This document shows, one piece after another, positions 1-7,355 of a DNA stretch of 20,193 nt. Positions within the stretch are counted from its first letter, which is position 1; the number at the start of each line of letters is the position of its first letter. The notes beneath the pieces were generated by a model. The model searched no databases. It saw nothing but the letters and a program-made list of their open reading frames with translations, and was not told where the DNA came from. The position numbers were made by a program, and so were the translations under genes. The stretch is from assembly GCA_964553125.1 (NCBI GenBank), contig CAZKJW010000039.1:1-20193 (forward strand), written 5' to 3'. Source of the DNA: Aphodomonas sp964553125 (GTDB taxonomy: Bacteria > Bacillota > Clostridia > Christensenellales > Aristaeellaceae).

Positions 1-17
1 TGTATTTGCTTTGTTTT

Positions 18-130
18 CCACCTCATCCGTCGGACTACGTCCGACACCTTCCCCTCGAGGGGAAGGCTTTATGAGGAGTCTACCATTGCGCCAAGGGGGA
101 AGGCTTCATTGGTGGCGCGTCAAGGTGAGG
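18..130. repeat. Palindromic intergenic repeat element
   Basis: This non-coding stretch downstream of hydA holds stacked inverted repeats. A hairpin with arms GTCGGAC/GTCCGAC and loop TAC lies at 29-45. A perfect 20-bp palindrome centred on CTCGAG follows at 47-66. A related half-copy (GGGGGAAGGC) lies at 95-104, and CCTCA (21-25) is inverted as TGAGG (126-130). Elements of the form CACCTCATCCGTC...CCTTCCCC...GGGGAAGG are, as I recall, dispersed intergenic repeats in clostridial genomes. Mobility and function are unknown. It could fold in the hydA 3' UTR and help transcript ending or stability. Only one copy is in this window, so its repeated nature is inferred. Confidence 0.6.
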
Positions 131-157
131 CTCCGCCGCCATGAAACGAACAAGGCG

Positions 158-172
158 GCATACGTTGTATGC
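158..172 (-). terminator. Possible hydA 3' hairpin (weak)
   Basis: A perfect 6-bp stem (GCATAC / GTATGC, loop AAC on the minus strand) begins 17 bp after the hydA stop codon. A second arm pair, GCCGCC/GGCGGC, lies at 135-140 and 154-159. Neither is followed by a U-tract, so this is not a classical intrinsic terminator. The repeat element beyond it may add structure. Confidence 0.25.
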
Positions 173-188
173 AGCCTATAATTATTCA

Positions 189-1865
189 TTAACCCTTGTA
201 GTGAACGTGCAGCAGCTCGTGCTCTCTGCCCTTTACGATTTCCTTGTAAATGGAATCCATAATCGGGTTTTCTTCGGAGCGGCGAATGCTGGACATATTG
301 TCGGCAGTGTAAAGACCCTTGCCGCGCTTTGCCTTGGTGTCAGCGTCAACAAACGGCTGACCGCCGCCGCATACACAGCCGCCGGGGCAAGCCATAACCT
401 CGACGAGGTCGAAATGCTCGCCGGCTTGGATACGCTGAATAATGGTTTCGGCGTTCTTGAGTCCGCTTACAACGGCAACCTTGAGGGTAGCCTCGCCGGC
501 GGGAACGTCAAATTCCTTGATGCCGTCGTTTCCGCGCGCGCCGATTTTGGCAACGTCGAGAAGCGAAGCTCTGGATTTGTCCTCGGTAACTCTTCTGAGA
601 ACCGCCTCGGTAACACCGCCGGTGACGCCGAAGATTACGCCGGCGCCGGAGATTGTGCCGAACGGCATATCAACAGCTTCGGGCTCGAGGTCTTCCATGA
701 TAACGCCGGATTCCTTGATCATGCGGATAAGCTCCTGCGTGGTGAGAACGGCATCGACGTTGGGATCACCCTCAACGGCGAACTCTTCTCTTGCGCCCTC
801 GAATTTCTTAGCGGTGCAGGGCATAATTGCAACGTGGAACATCTTCTTGTCCGCGCCCTTGTTCTGCTCCTTGATAAGAGAAGCGAACATTTGCATCGGG
901 CTGCGGCAGGTAGAAATGTTGGGCAGCAATTCGGGATGTCTCTTTTCGGCATAGCGAATCCATGCGGGGCAGCAGGAGGTGAACAGCGGGATATTTTCGC
1001 CCTTTTCGATGCGGGCGAGGAATTCCTTGGATTCCTCCAAAACCGTAAGGTCTGCGCCAACGGTGGTATCGTAAATTTCGTCAAAGCCTATGCGGCGAAG
1101 AGCGGCAACGATTTTGCCCATGCTGTTGTCGCCGTCGGCCAGATGAAGCTCCTTGCCGATTGCAACGCGAACTGCGGGAGCAACCTGAACGGAGGTTCTG
1201 ATGCTTTCGTCGCCCAGCGCGTTCCAAACCTTGGAGGTATCGTTTCTGACAACGATAGCGCCGGTGGGACATACTGCTGCGCATTGGCCGCAGCCTACGC
1301 AGGGAGACTCGGACAGCGGTACGCCGAATGCGGTGCTGATGGACATTTTGGAGCCTCTCTTGGCAAAGTCGATAGCGCCGACATTCTGAATTTCGTTACA
1401 CATACGAACGCAATCGCCGCAGAGGATACATTTGGAGTTGTCCTTTATGATGGACAGCGAGGAGCGATCCTCCTTGGGCTCGTTGTTGGTGTTGGGGAAG
1501 CGAACGCCCTCGATGTGATAGGTCTTTGCCAGCTCTTGCAGCTTGCAGGAGCCGTTGTTTTCACAGGTGGTACAATCGCGGCAATGGTTGGCGAGCAAAA
1601 GCTCGAGAATCATTTTGCGGTACTTTCTGAGTCGAGGAGTGTTGGTCATAAAGGAAGCGCCGGCTCTGGGGGGAGTGGAGCAAGCGGCCTCCAGCATTCC
1701 TCTTTCGTTTTCTACCATACACATACGGCAAGCGCCGTAAACCGACAGCTCGGTGTGATAGCAGAAGGTGGGCATTTTAATGCCGGCCTTGCGGATGATT
1801 TCCAAAAGATTTTTTTCGTTTTCTATCTCAACGGGAATTCCGTCTATCTTTACAAAATTGCTCAT
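189..1865 (-). CDS. hydA: [FeFe]-hydrogenase catalytic subunit, HydA of a bifurcating HydABC type
   Basis: Catalytic subunit that interconverts protons and H2 at the H-cluster; soluble, 558 aa. Ligands seen in order: plant-type [2Fe-2S] C35, C46, C49, C62; His/Cys3 cluster H94, C98, C101, C107; two [4Fe-4S] sets, C146/149/152/156 and C189/192/195/199. H-cluster motifs are TSCCPAW (C298 proton relay, C299), MPCTAKK (C350) and CPGGC (C493, C497). E278, E281 and S318 fit the known proton-transfer residues of clostridial CpI. It lacks the extra C-terminal [2Fe-2S] domain I recall in Thermotoga HydA. The start is set by AGGAGG inside the last codons of hydB, 4 bp upstream. As last gene of the operon with hydB and hydC, it should form an NAD- and ferredoxin-linked complex. 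The maturases HydE, HydF and HydG are not in the window. Confidence 0.96.
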   Translation of the reverse strand: MSNFVKIDGIPVEIENEKNLLEIIRKAGIKMPTFCYHTELSVYGACRMCMVENERGMLEAACSTPPRAGASFMTNTPRLRKYRKMILELLLANHCRDCTTCENNGSCKLQELAKTYHIEGVRFPNTNNEPKEDRSSLSIIKDNSKCILCGDCVRMCNEIQNVGAIDFAKRGSKMSISTAFGVPLSESPCVGCGQCAAVCPTGAIVVRNDTSKVWNALGDESIRTSVQVAPAVRVAIGKELHLADGDNSMGKIVAALRRIGFDEIYDTTVGADLTVLEESKEFLARIEKGENIPLFTSCCPAWIRYAEKRHPELLPNISTCRSPMQMFASLIKEQNKGADKKMFHVAIMPCTAKKFEGAREEFAVEGDPNVDAVLTTQELIRMIKESGVIMEDLEPEAVDMPFGTISGAGVIFGVTGGVTEAVLRRVTEDKSRASLLDVAKIGARGNDGIKEFDVPAGEATLKVAVVSGLKNAETIIQRIQAGEHFDLVEVMACPGGCVCGGGQPFVDADTKAKRGKGLYTADNMSSIRRSEENPIMDSIYKEIVKGREHELLHVHYKG

Positions 1866-1869
1866 TCTA

Positions 1870-3744
1870 TTACGCCTCCTTAATAGCCTTGAAGGGACAA
1901 GCGCTTACGCAGGCACCGCACTTGATACATTTCTGCTCGTCGATAACGAACGGCTCTTTGATCTTGCCGGAAATTGCGCCCACGGGACATGTTCTCGAAC
2001 ACTTGGAGCAGCCCTTGCACAGGTCTTTGTCAATTCTGATCTTTTTAAGCTTCTTGCAGTTGCCGGTAGGACATGTGCCGTTGATGTGAGCCACATATTC
2101 GTCTCTGAAGTACTTAAGAGTACTGCGAACGGGGTTGGGCGCGGTTTTGCCCAGGCCGCAAAGCGCGGTGGAAATGATCATATCCGACAGCTCGCTGAGG
2201 GTTTCGATATCCTCTTCCTTACCCTTGCCCGCAACAATGCGCTCAAGAATTTCAAGCATGCGCTTGGTACCCTCGCGGCAGGGAACACATTTACCGCAGG
2301 ATTCGTTCTGAGTGAAGTGCATGAAGAAGCGTGCAACCTCTACCATGCAGGTGTGCTCGTCCATAACAACCAGACCGCCCGAACCGATGATGGCGCCCAC
2401 GGTTTTGAGCGAGTCAAAGTCAAGCGGCAGGTCGAGATGCTCTTGGGTAAGACATCCGCCGGAAGGTCCGCCTATCTGAACGGCCTTGAATTCGGCGCCG
2501 CCGCGGCAGCCGCCGCCTATATCGTAAATGATTTCGCGGAGCGGAGTTCCCATAGGAACTTCTATAAGACCGGTGTTTTCAATGTTACCGGTAAGCGCGA
2601 ACGCCTTGGTGCCCGAGTTGCCCTCGGTGCCCAAAGACTTGAACCAATCGGAGCCCTTGTTGATAATCTGAGGAACGTTGGCATAGGTTTCAACATTGTT
2701 CGGAACGGTAGGCTTGCCGAACAGACCCTTGATAACAGTCAACGGCGGACGAACTCTCGGGAAGCCTCTTTCGCCCTCGATGGAGGCGATAAGCGCGGTT
2801 TCCTCGCCGCAAACGAATGCGCCGGCGCCGCGGTTGATGTGCATATGGAACGAAAAGTCGGTGCCGAGAATGTTGTCGCCCAAAAGGCCCAGCTCCTCAG
2901 CCTGTGCGATAGCAGTCTTAAGACGTGCAACCGCCATGGGGTATTCGGCACGAACGTAAATGTAGCCGTCCTGCGCACCGGTAGCAACACCGGCGATCAT
3001 CATACCCTCCAGAACTCTGTGGGGGTCGCCCTCCATGATACTTCTGTCCATGAATGCGCCGGGGTCGCCCTCGTCGCCGTTGCAGAGGATGTATTTCTGA
3101 TCGGCTTCGGTCTTGCGGACGGTATCCCACTTGATGCCGGCCGGGAAGCCCGCGCCGCCGCGGCCGCGCAGGTTGGACTCCAGCACGGTCTTGACGATTT
3201 CATCGCCGCTCATATCGAACAGCGCTTTTTCAAAGGCGGTATAGCCGCCTACGCCGATATACTCCTCGATGCTTTCGGCGTCGATGTGACCGCAGTGCTC
3301 CAGCACGATGCGGTGCTGCTTTTTATAGAACGGAATATCCTCCTGACGCGGATATTCCACGCCGCCCTTTTTGTAGGTGAGGCGGTCGATGAGCTCATCG
3401 TTGACGATGGTCTTTTCGATAATCTCCTCGCAGTCCTCCAGCTTGACCTTGACGTAGAGCCAGCCGTGCGGCTCAATGCGAACCAGCGGCCCCATCTCGC
3501 AGAAGCCGTGGCAGCCGCACTTCTTCAGGCCGACCACGTCGCCGTGCGGCTCGTCTTCAAGGGAAACGGAGCAGGGAATGCCGCGCTCCGCCATGAGCGC
3601 CTTGAGGCGCGCATAAATTTCAAGCGAACCGCCGGAGGCGCAGCCGGTGCCGGCGCAAACGAGAATGCGCTTTTTTTCATTCGCAATGGCTTCCGCGCAC
3701 TGCTTGCGCAGAGCGATGAGATCGTTTCTCGAATTCAGCTTCAT
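1870..3744 (-). CDS. hydB: HydB, NuoF-like NAD(H)-binding subunit of the [FeFe]-hydrogenase
   Basis: Flavin and NAD(H) module of the electron-bifurcating hydrogenase, 624 aa. An N-terminal thioredoxin-like [2Fe-2S] region comes first (C30, C35, and C76/C78/C82 nearby). The NuoF core has the FMN/NAD glycine-rich segments GRGGAGFPAG (194-203), GDEGDPGAF (223-231) and GAGAFVCGEETAL (306-318). The NuoF [4Fe-4S] ligands are C483, C486, C489 and C529. Two C-terminal ferredoxin clusters follow (C576/579/582/586 and C606/609/612/616). An upstream in-frame start exists, but ATG 3744 has AAGGAGGC eight bases before it and overlaps the hydC stop (ATGA), which fits translational coupling. GC content and codon choice change inside the gene near 3100 (see findings). 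Confidence 0.95.
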   Translation of the reverse strand: MKLNSRNDLIALRKQCAEAIANEKKRILVCAGTGCASGGSLEIYARLKALMAERGIPCSVSLEDEPHGDVVGLKKCGCHGFCEMGPLVRIEPHGWLYVKVKLEDCEEIIEKTIVNDELIDRLTYKKGGVEYPRQEDIPFYKKQHRIVLEHCGHIDAESIEEYIGVGGYTAFEKALFDMSGDEIVKTVLESNLRGRGGAGFPAGIKWDTVRKTEADQKYILCNGDEGDPGAFMDRSIMEGDPHRVLEGMMIAGVATGAQDGYIYVRAEYPMAVARLKTAIAQAEELGLLGDNILGTDFSFHMHINRGAGAFVCGEETALIASIEGERGFPRVRPPLTVIKGLFGKPTVPNNVETYANVPQIINKGSDWFKSLGTEGNSGTKAFALTGNIENTGLIEVPMGTPLREIIYDIGGGCRGGAEFKAVQIGGPSGGCLTQEHLDLPLDFDSLKTVGAIIGSGGLVVMDEHTCMVEVARFFMHFTQNESCGKCVPCREGTKRMLEILERIVAGKGKEEDIETLSELSDMIISTALCGLGKTAPNPVRSTLKYFRDEYVAHINGTCPTGNCKKLKKIRIDKDLCKGCSKCSRTCPVGAISGKIKEPFVIDEQKCIKCGACVSACPFKAIKEA

Positions 3745-4220
3745 TTTTCGGCCTCCTTGAGTTCGCGCACAAGCGCCACAGCCTTTTCCGGCGTCATGGC
3801 GGGATGCACTTTGTCGTTCACGGTGATAACCGGCGCCAGACCGCACGCGCCCAGACACGCAACGGTTTCAACAGTGAAAAGCAAATCGTCGCTCGTCTTT
3901 TTTGCTGCGGACAGCCCCAGCTCGTCGCGAATCGCCTCAAGAATCGGAATCGACTTGCGGATATGGCACGCCGTGCCGTCGCAGCACTTGATGATATACT
4001 TGCCCTTGGGCTCCAGAGAGAAGTTCTCGTAGAACGTGGCCACACTGTAAACCTTTACGGTGCTCACGCCGATCTTCTTGGCGATCAGCTCGAAGGTTTC
4101 CTGGGGCAAATAATGGCACCGCTCCTGGATATCCTGCAGAATCGCGATGATCGCGTCCGGCCTCGCGCCGTGCGCGTCAACGATCTCGCATACCGTCTTT
4201 TCGTCGATTACCTTGCTCAT
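3741..4220 (-). CDS. hydC: HydC, NuoE-like [2Fe-2S] subunit
   Basis: Small electron-transfer subunit of the HydABC complex, 159 aa, about normal for NuoE/HydC. The N-terminal helical part (about 1-70) contains the family pattern YSVATFYENF. The thioredoxin-like half binds one [2Fe-2S] cluster through C80 and C85 (CDGTAC) and C122 and C126 (CLGAC). An ATG at 4232 and a longer frame to 4286 are possible, but GGAGGACAAA immediately before ATG 4220 decides the start. The stop overlaps the hydB start by 4 bp. The gap to the phosphatase gene upstream is 20 bp, so it belongs to the same operon. Confidence 0.95.
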   Translation of the reverse strand: MSKVIDEKTVCEIVDAHGARPDAIIAILQDIQERCHYLPQETFELIAKKIGVSTVKVYSVATFYENFSLEPKGKYIIKCCDGTACHIRKSIPILEAIRDELGLSAAKKTSDDLLFTVETVACLGACGLAPVITVNDKVHPAMTPEKAVALVRELKEAEK

Positions 4221-4240
4221 TTTGTCCTCCATCCCTTTTT

Positions 4241-5413
4241 CTAAAAGTAGCTGACCTTCACCCGCTTGCCCATCTTCTCCATGCACTCGGAAAGCTCGCG
4301 CACAAGCTGCATCTTGATGCTGAAGCCGATCGGCAGATCCGGGTTCTGATGCGCCGGGTTAATGGCGCACCCTACAAAGAAGTTAATGTCCGTCGCTTCT
4401 TCAAACAGCAGCCGCGCCATCTGGGAAGCGCCGTCCTTCTTGTAGCTCCATTGCTCGTAGGACTTATTGTCCTTGAGGTAGTTTTTCGCGTACTCCAGCA
4501 CGCGATTGACCGTGACCACCCCCTCCGTCACCAGATCGACGCCTTCGAGCGTCGCGGTGGGCGGAATCGTCGGGTCGAGGTAGTTGAGGTTGGGAACGAG
4601 CGGCTTGCCGAGATAGCGCGCGGCCACGGTGGACGTGGTGCCTCCGCTGATGATGTGCTTGCCCTCCTTGCCAAAGAAGATGGACATCATCTTGCGCTCG
4701 TCGTCATGATTGGCGGGCGGCCCGAACATCAGGTTCATCGGGACGCGCTCACGAATGCGGACGGTGCAGACCGTCGCATCGTCGCCAGGCTTGCCGTCGT
4801 AGAGTTTATTCACCTCATCCAGAAGGATGGTGGTCAGCGTTTTTGCTGTGAAGCCGACATGCCAGAACGTTTCCAGAAATGCAATGATGTCCTCGCGTTT
4901 CCAGCCGAAATTGAACATGCCGCCCACGCCCGCGTGCTCCACGCCGTCCGTGAAGGCGATGAACACATCGTCCTTCCGGAGTGAAATGCTGGAGCGGTAG
5001 ACTTTCTTTCCGCCGATTTCCATTTCGACGGCGGGGATCTCGCAATGCTTTCCGTCGCGCAGAAGGATAATCTGCGGACTGTCATACTGCATAATTTCCG
5101 CGCGTTCGTTATTTACCAAACGTATAATAGTAAAAGTAGAATACGCGATTCCCCGCACGGAACACACCGGCAGCGTCGCCGTTACCGTTGCAACCGCGTC
5201 GTCAATGGTGATTCCCTCCGCCAGCATCGTGCAGAGGATTTTGCTCGTCAGCGTCGAGAGGATATTCGCCTTCACGCCGCTGCCCAGCCCATCCGCAAGC
5301 ACGATGATTGTTGAGTTGTCGCCCTGATGCTGCAGCTCAATGTGATCGCCGCACAGCTGTTCACCGGCATGGTTCAGGGCATAATAGCCGATATCGGCGC
5401 AAAGATCATTCAT
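4241..5413 (-). CDS. SpoIIE/PP2C-family Ser/Thr phosphatase with extra C-terminal domain
   Basis: Predicted Mn/Mg-dependent protein phosphatase, 390 aa, cytosolic, with no membrane segment. The PP2C core spans about 1-222. Likely metal-binding Asp residues are D41 (ADGLGSG), D156 (TDGVEHAG) and D211/D212 (PGDDAT). This SpoIIE-like form usually acts on anti-anti-sigma-type phosphoproteins, but none is encoded nearby. Residues about 228-390 form a second conserved-looking region (SGGTTS at 256-261, then VDLVTEGV) that I do not recognise. ATG 5413 is chosen over an in-frame ATG at 5425 because GAGGA lies 5 bases before it; it overlaps the sensor-hydrogenase gene by 8 bp. Its place between the sensory hydrogenase and hydC suggests its activity is set by redox or H2 state. 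The substrate is unknown. Confidence 0.85.
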   Translation of the reverse strand: MNDLCADIGYYALNHAGEQLCGDHIELQHQGDNSTIIVLADGLGSGVKANILSTLTSKILCTMLAEGITIDDAVATVTATLPVCSVRGIAYSTFTIIRLVNNERAEIMQYDSPQIILLRDGKHCEIPAVEMEIGGKKVYRSSISLRKDDVFIAFTDGVEHAGVGGMFNFGWKREDIIAFLETFWHVGFTAKTLTTILLDEVNKLYDGKPGDDATVCTVRIRERVPMNLMFGPPANHDDERKMMSIFFGKEGKHIISGGTTSTVAARYLGKPLVPNLNYLDPTIPPTATLEGVDLVTEGVVTVNRVLEYAKNYLKDNKSYEQWSYKKDGASQMARLLFEEATDINFFVGCAINPAHQNPDLPIGFSIKMQLVRELSECMEKMGKRVKVSYF

Positions 5414-7088
5414 GTTCGTCCTCATGCACGATCGAGTTCTTCAGTTTCGTCAGCGCAATTTTCGTTTCGGCCGTCGTCTCGCCAAGGAGCGAGGCGATTT
5501 CCTGCACGATGCGCATCTGCTTTTCAACGACCTTATCCGCAATTTCGACGGTCTGCTTCTCCATCTGCTCCTGCTGCTGGCGCTGCTTTTCGGTTTCGGT
5601 CACGTCGCGCAGAATTGCAATCAGGATATGCGTCGTCTTATCGTGTACGACCGTCAGCTCGATGTATTTGCGGTATTCCGCGTAATACTCGCGCAGCTCC
5701 TTGATCTCCTTGCCGTTCTCCATCACCTCGATGAACGGCATCGGGTTCATGATCCGCACGACCTGATCGCCCAGCACGTCCAGCTCAGAGGCGATTCGCA
5801 GCATCTTCATCGCAGCGCGGTTGATCTGCTGCACCTCGTATTCCTCGTTGAGCACCAGCACGCCGACGGGCGAGTTGGCGAGAATGCTGTTGGAAAACCG
5901 CTCGGTCTTGTCCATCAGGTACGGCAGGCACATGCTCACATCGGCCTTCCCCTGACAGACGGCAATCGCCTTCTCGCGGCAGGTATTGTAGCCGCAGCTT
6001 CCGCAGTTCAGCTCGTCCGCCGGGCTGGTCTTGCCCATCTTGCGCAGAATCTCCTCGATTTCGCGCTCGCCCGGCATCGGCTTCACCATGCCAATATACG
6101 GGAAATGCGCGGCGAGCTCGCCGCTTTCAAACGGCTCCACCGCAAAATCCTGCTTTCCGGCAAAGCTGTCGATATTGCGGAAATGGCGCACGGGCGCGCT
6201 CCGGAACTTCTCCATCACCGGCCCGCCGATGCAGCTGCCCGTACAGGCGGACATTTCAATGAAGCAATCGTGAATGCTGCCGGCGCGCAGATCCTCCAGC
6301 ACGGCCTTGCAGTCGTCCATGCCGTCCACGGCCAGATACGTATAGGTTTCCGGCTTGCTGCGCATGGTGCGCAGAATCCCGCCGACCGTCGGGAACAGCC
6401 TTGCGCGGCTTTCCTCGCTGGCGTCCATTTTTTTCTCCGGCGCAATTCCGGCCTCGCGAAGCATTCCGCTCAGCTCTTCAAAGGTGATCACGGCATCCAC
6501 TTCGGAGCCTTCCGCCTCGTCTTTCTTGGCGATGCACGGCCCGACAAACACCACGCGCGCCTCAGGCATACGGCGGCGGATATCCTTGGCATGCGCCAGC
6601 ATCGGCGAAATCACCGGAGACAGATACTGCGTCAGTTCCGGGTAATATCTGCGGATGAGCAGATTGACAGAATGGCAGCAGGAGGAGATGATCACATCCT
6701 GCTCATGCGCGGCGATCTGCCGTTCGTATTCGCGCTTGACCAGCGTCGCGCCGATTGCGGTTTCCTCCGCATCGGCAAAGCCCAGCCGCCGCAGCGCGTC
6801 TCTCATTGCGCCAATGCCGCAGCCCTCAAAATACGCCGCAAAGGACGGCGCGAGGCTGGCGACCACGGGGCGCTCCGCGCCGAGCAGCAGGCGCACGTAT
6901 TCCGTGCCGTCCGCGATGCCCTTCGCGTTCTGCGGGCAGACCACGTAGCACCGGCCGCACAGCACGCACTCCCCACTGACAATATGCGCCTGATTGCCGG
7001 AAAAGCGAATCGACTTGACGGGGCAATGCCGGATGCACTTATAGCAGTTGCGGCAATTCGACTTTTTGAATGTCAGATACTCCGCCAT
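5406..7088 (-). CDS. Putative sensory [FeFe]-hydrogenase with PAS domain and coiled coil
   Basis: A 560-aa hydrogenase-like protein with sensor architecture. Two N-terminal [4Fe-4S] sets (C12/15/18/22 and C41/44/47/51) precede an H-cluster-like domain. Its loops differ from HydA: SSCCHS (C137, C138), GPCIAKK (C185) and ACTGSCIGG (C282, C286). All cysteine ligands and the adjacent relay cysteine are kept. A further four-Cys cluster (C362, C365, C370, C387) is followed by a PAS domain (about 395-498) and a charged coiled coil (about 498-552). No kinase or GGDEF output domain is present, so signalling probably passes to the PP2C protein encoded next. ATG 7088 is preferred to GTG 7097 because GGAGAAG lies 8 bases upstream. 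Known PAS-bearing hydrogenases of this group are thought to sense H2 or redox; catalysis is not excluded. Confidence 0.88.
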   Translation of the reverse strand: MAEYLTFKKSNCRNCYKCIRHCPVKSIRFSGNQAHIVSGECVLCGRCYVVCPQNAKGIADGTEYVRLLLGAERPVVASLAPSFAAYFEGCGIGAMRDALRRLGFADAEETAIGATLVKREYERQIAAHEQDVIISSCCHSVNLLIRRYYPELTQYLSPVISPMLAHAKDIRRRMPEARVVFVGPCIAKKDEAEGSEVDAVITFEELSGMLREAGIAPEKKMDASEESRARLFPTVGGILRTMRSKPETYTYLAVDGMDDCKAVLEDLRAGSIHDCFIEMSACTGSCIGGPVMEKFRSAPVRHFRNIDSFAGKQDFAVEPFESGELAAHFPYIGMVKPMPGEREIEEILRKMGKTSPADELNCGSCGYNTCREKAIAVCQGKADVSMCLPYLMDKTERFSNSILANSPVGVLVLNEEYEVQQINRAAMKMLRIASELDVLGDQVVRIMNPMPFIEVMENGKEIKELREYYAEYRKYIELTVVHDKTTHILIAILRDVTETEKQRQQQEQMEKQTVEIADKVVEKQMRIVQEIASLLGETTAETKIALTKLKNSIVHEDEHE

Positions 7089-7090
7089 AG

Positions 7091-7330
7091 TCAGCACTTC
7101 TCCAGAATCTGTTTTTCAAAGAACGTCTGCAATCCCTCCGGCTTTACGGAAAACAGCACGCCGTCCACCTTTACGCACACGCCGTTGACGCAGTCTCCCA
7201 TGCAGAAGGAACCGGTCAGTTCCACCGTTTCTTTCAAGTTATGCTTTGCGACGAGCTCCTGAAGCCCTTCCACCACCTGGCGCGCGCCTTTGAGATGGCA
7301 CGAACTGCCGATACAGATTGTGACAACCAT
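7091..7330 (-). CDS. Small thioredoxin-like [2Fe-2S] protein
   Basis: A 79-aa protein equal to the C-terminal, cluster-binding half of HydC/NuoE. Ligand candidates are C6 and C11 (CIGSSC) and C43 and C47 (CMGDC), with C52 and C79 extra. It lacks the N-terminal helical domain of NuoE. GGAGGA seven bases before ATG 7330 supports the start. Its stop codon is 2 bp upstream of the sensor-hydrogenase ATG, and the RBS of that gene lies in its last codons, so the two are likely co-translated. The probable role is passing electrons to or from the sensory hydrogenase (inference from position). Confidence 0.85.
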   Translation of the reverse strand: MVVTICIGSSCHLKGARQVVEGLQELVAKHNLKETVELTGSFCMGDCVNGVCVKVDGVLFSVKPEGLQTFFEKQILEKC

Positions 7331-7355
7331 CCGCGTTCCTCCGATCCTCGTTCTG

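Noticed and set aside
3745..3858. Longer HydB with a 38-residue N-terminal extension
   Set aside because: The extension overlaps hydC, has no RBS and is not part of the family. ATG 3744 has a strong RBS.
141..4032. Long plus-strand open frames (580 and 754 codons) opposite hydA and hydB
   Set aside because: They are antisense shadows of strongly recognised genes. Their translations are repetitive, have no family motifs and lack ribosome binding sites.
5412..7262. 616-codon plus-strand frame opposite the sensor hydrogenase
   Set aside because: Antisense of a gene with clear cluster motifs; its Leu/His/Arg-rich translation is typical of codon mirror frames.
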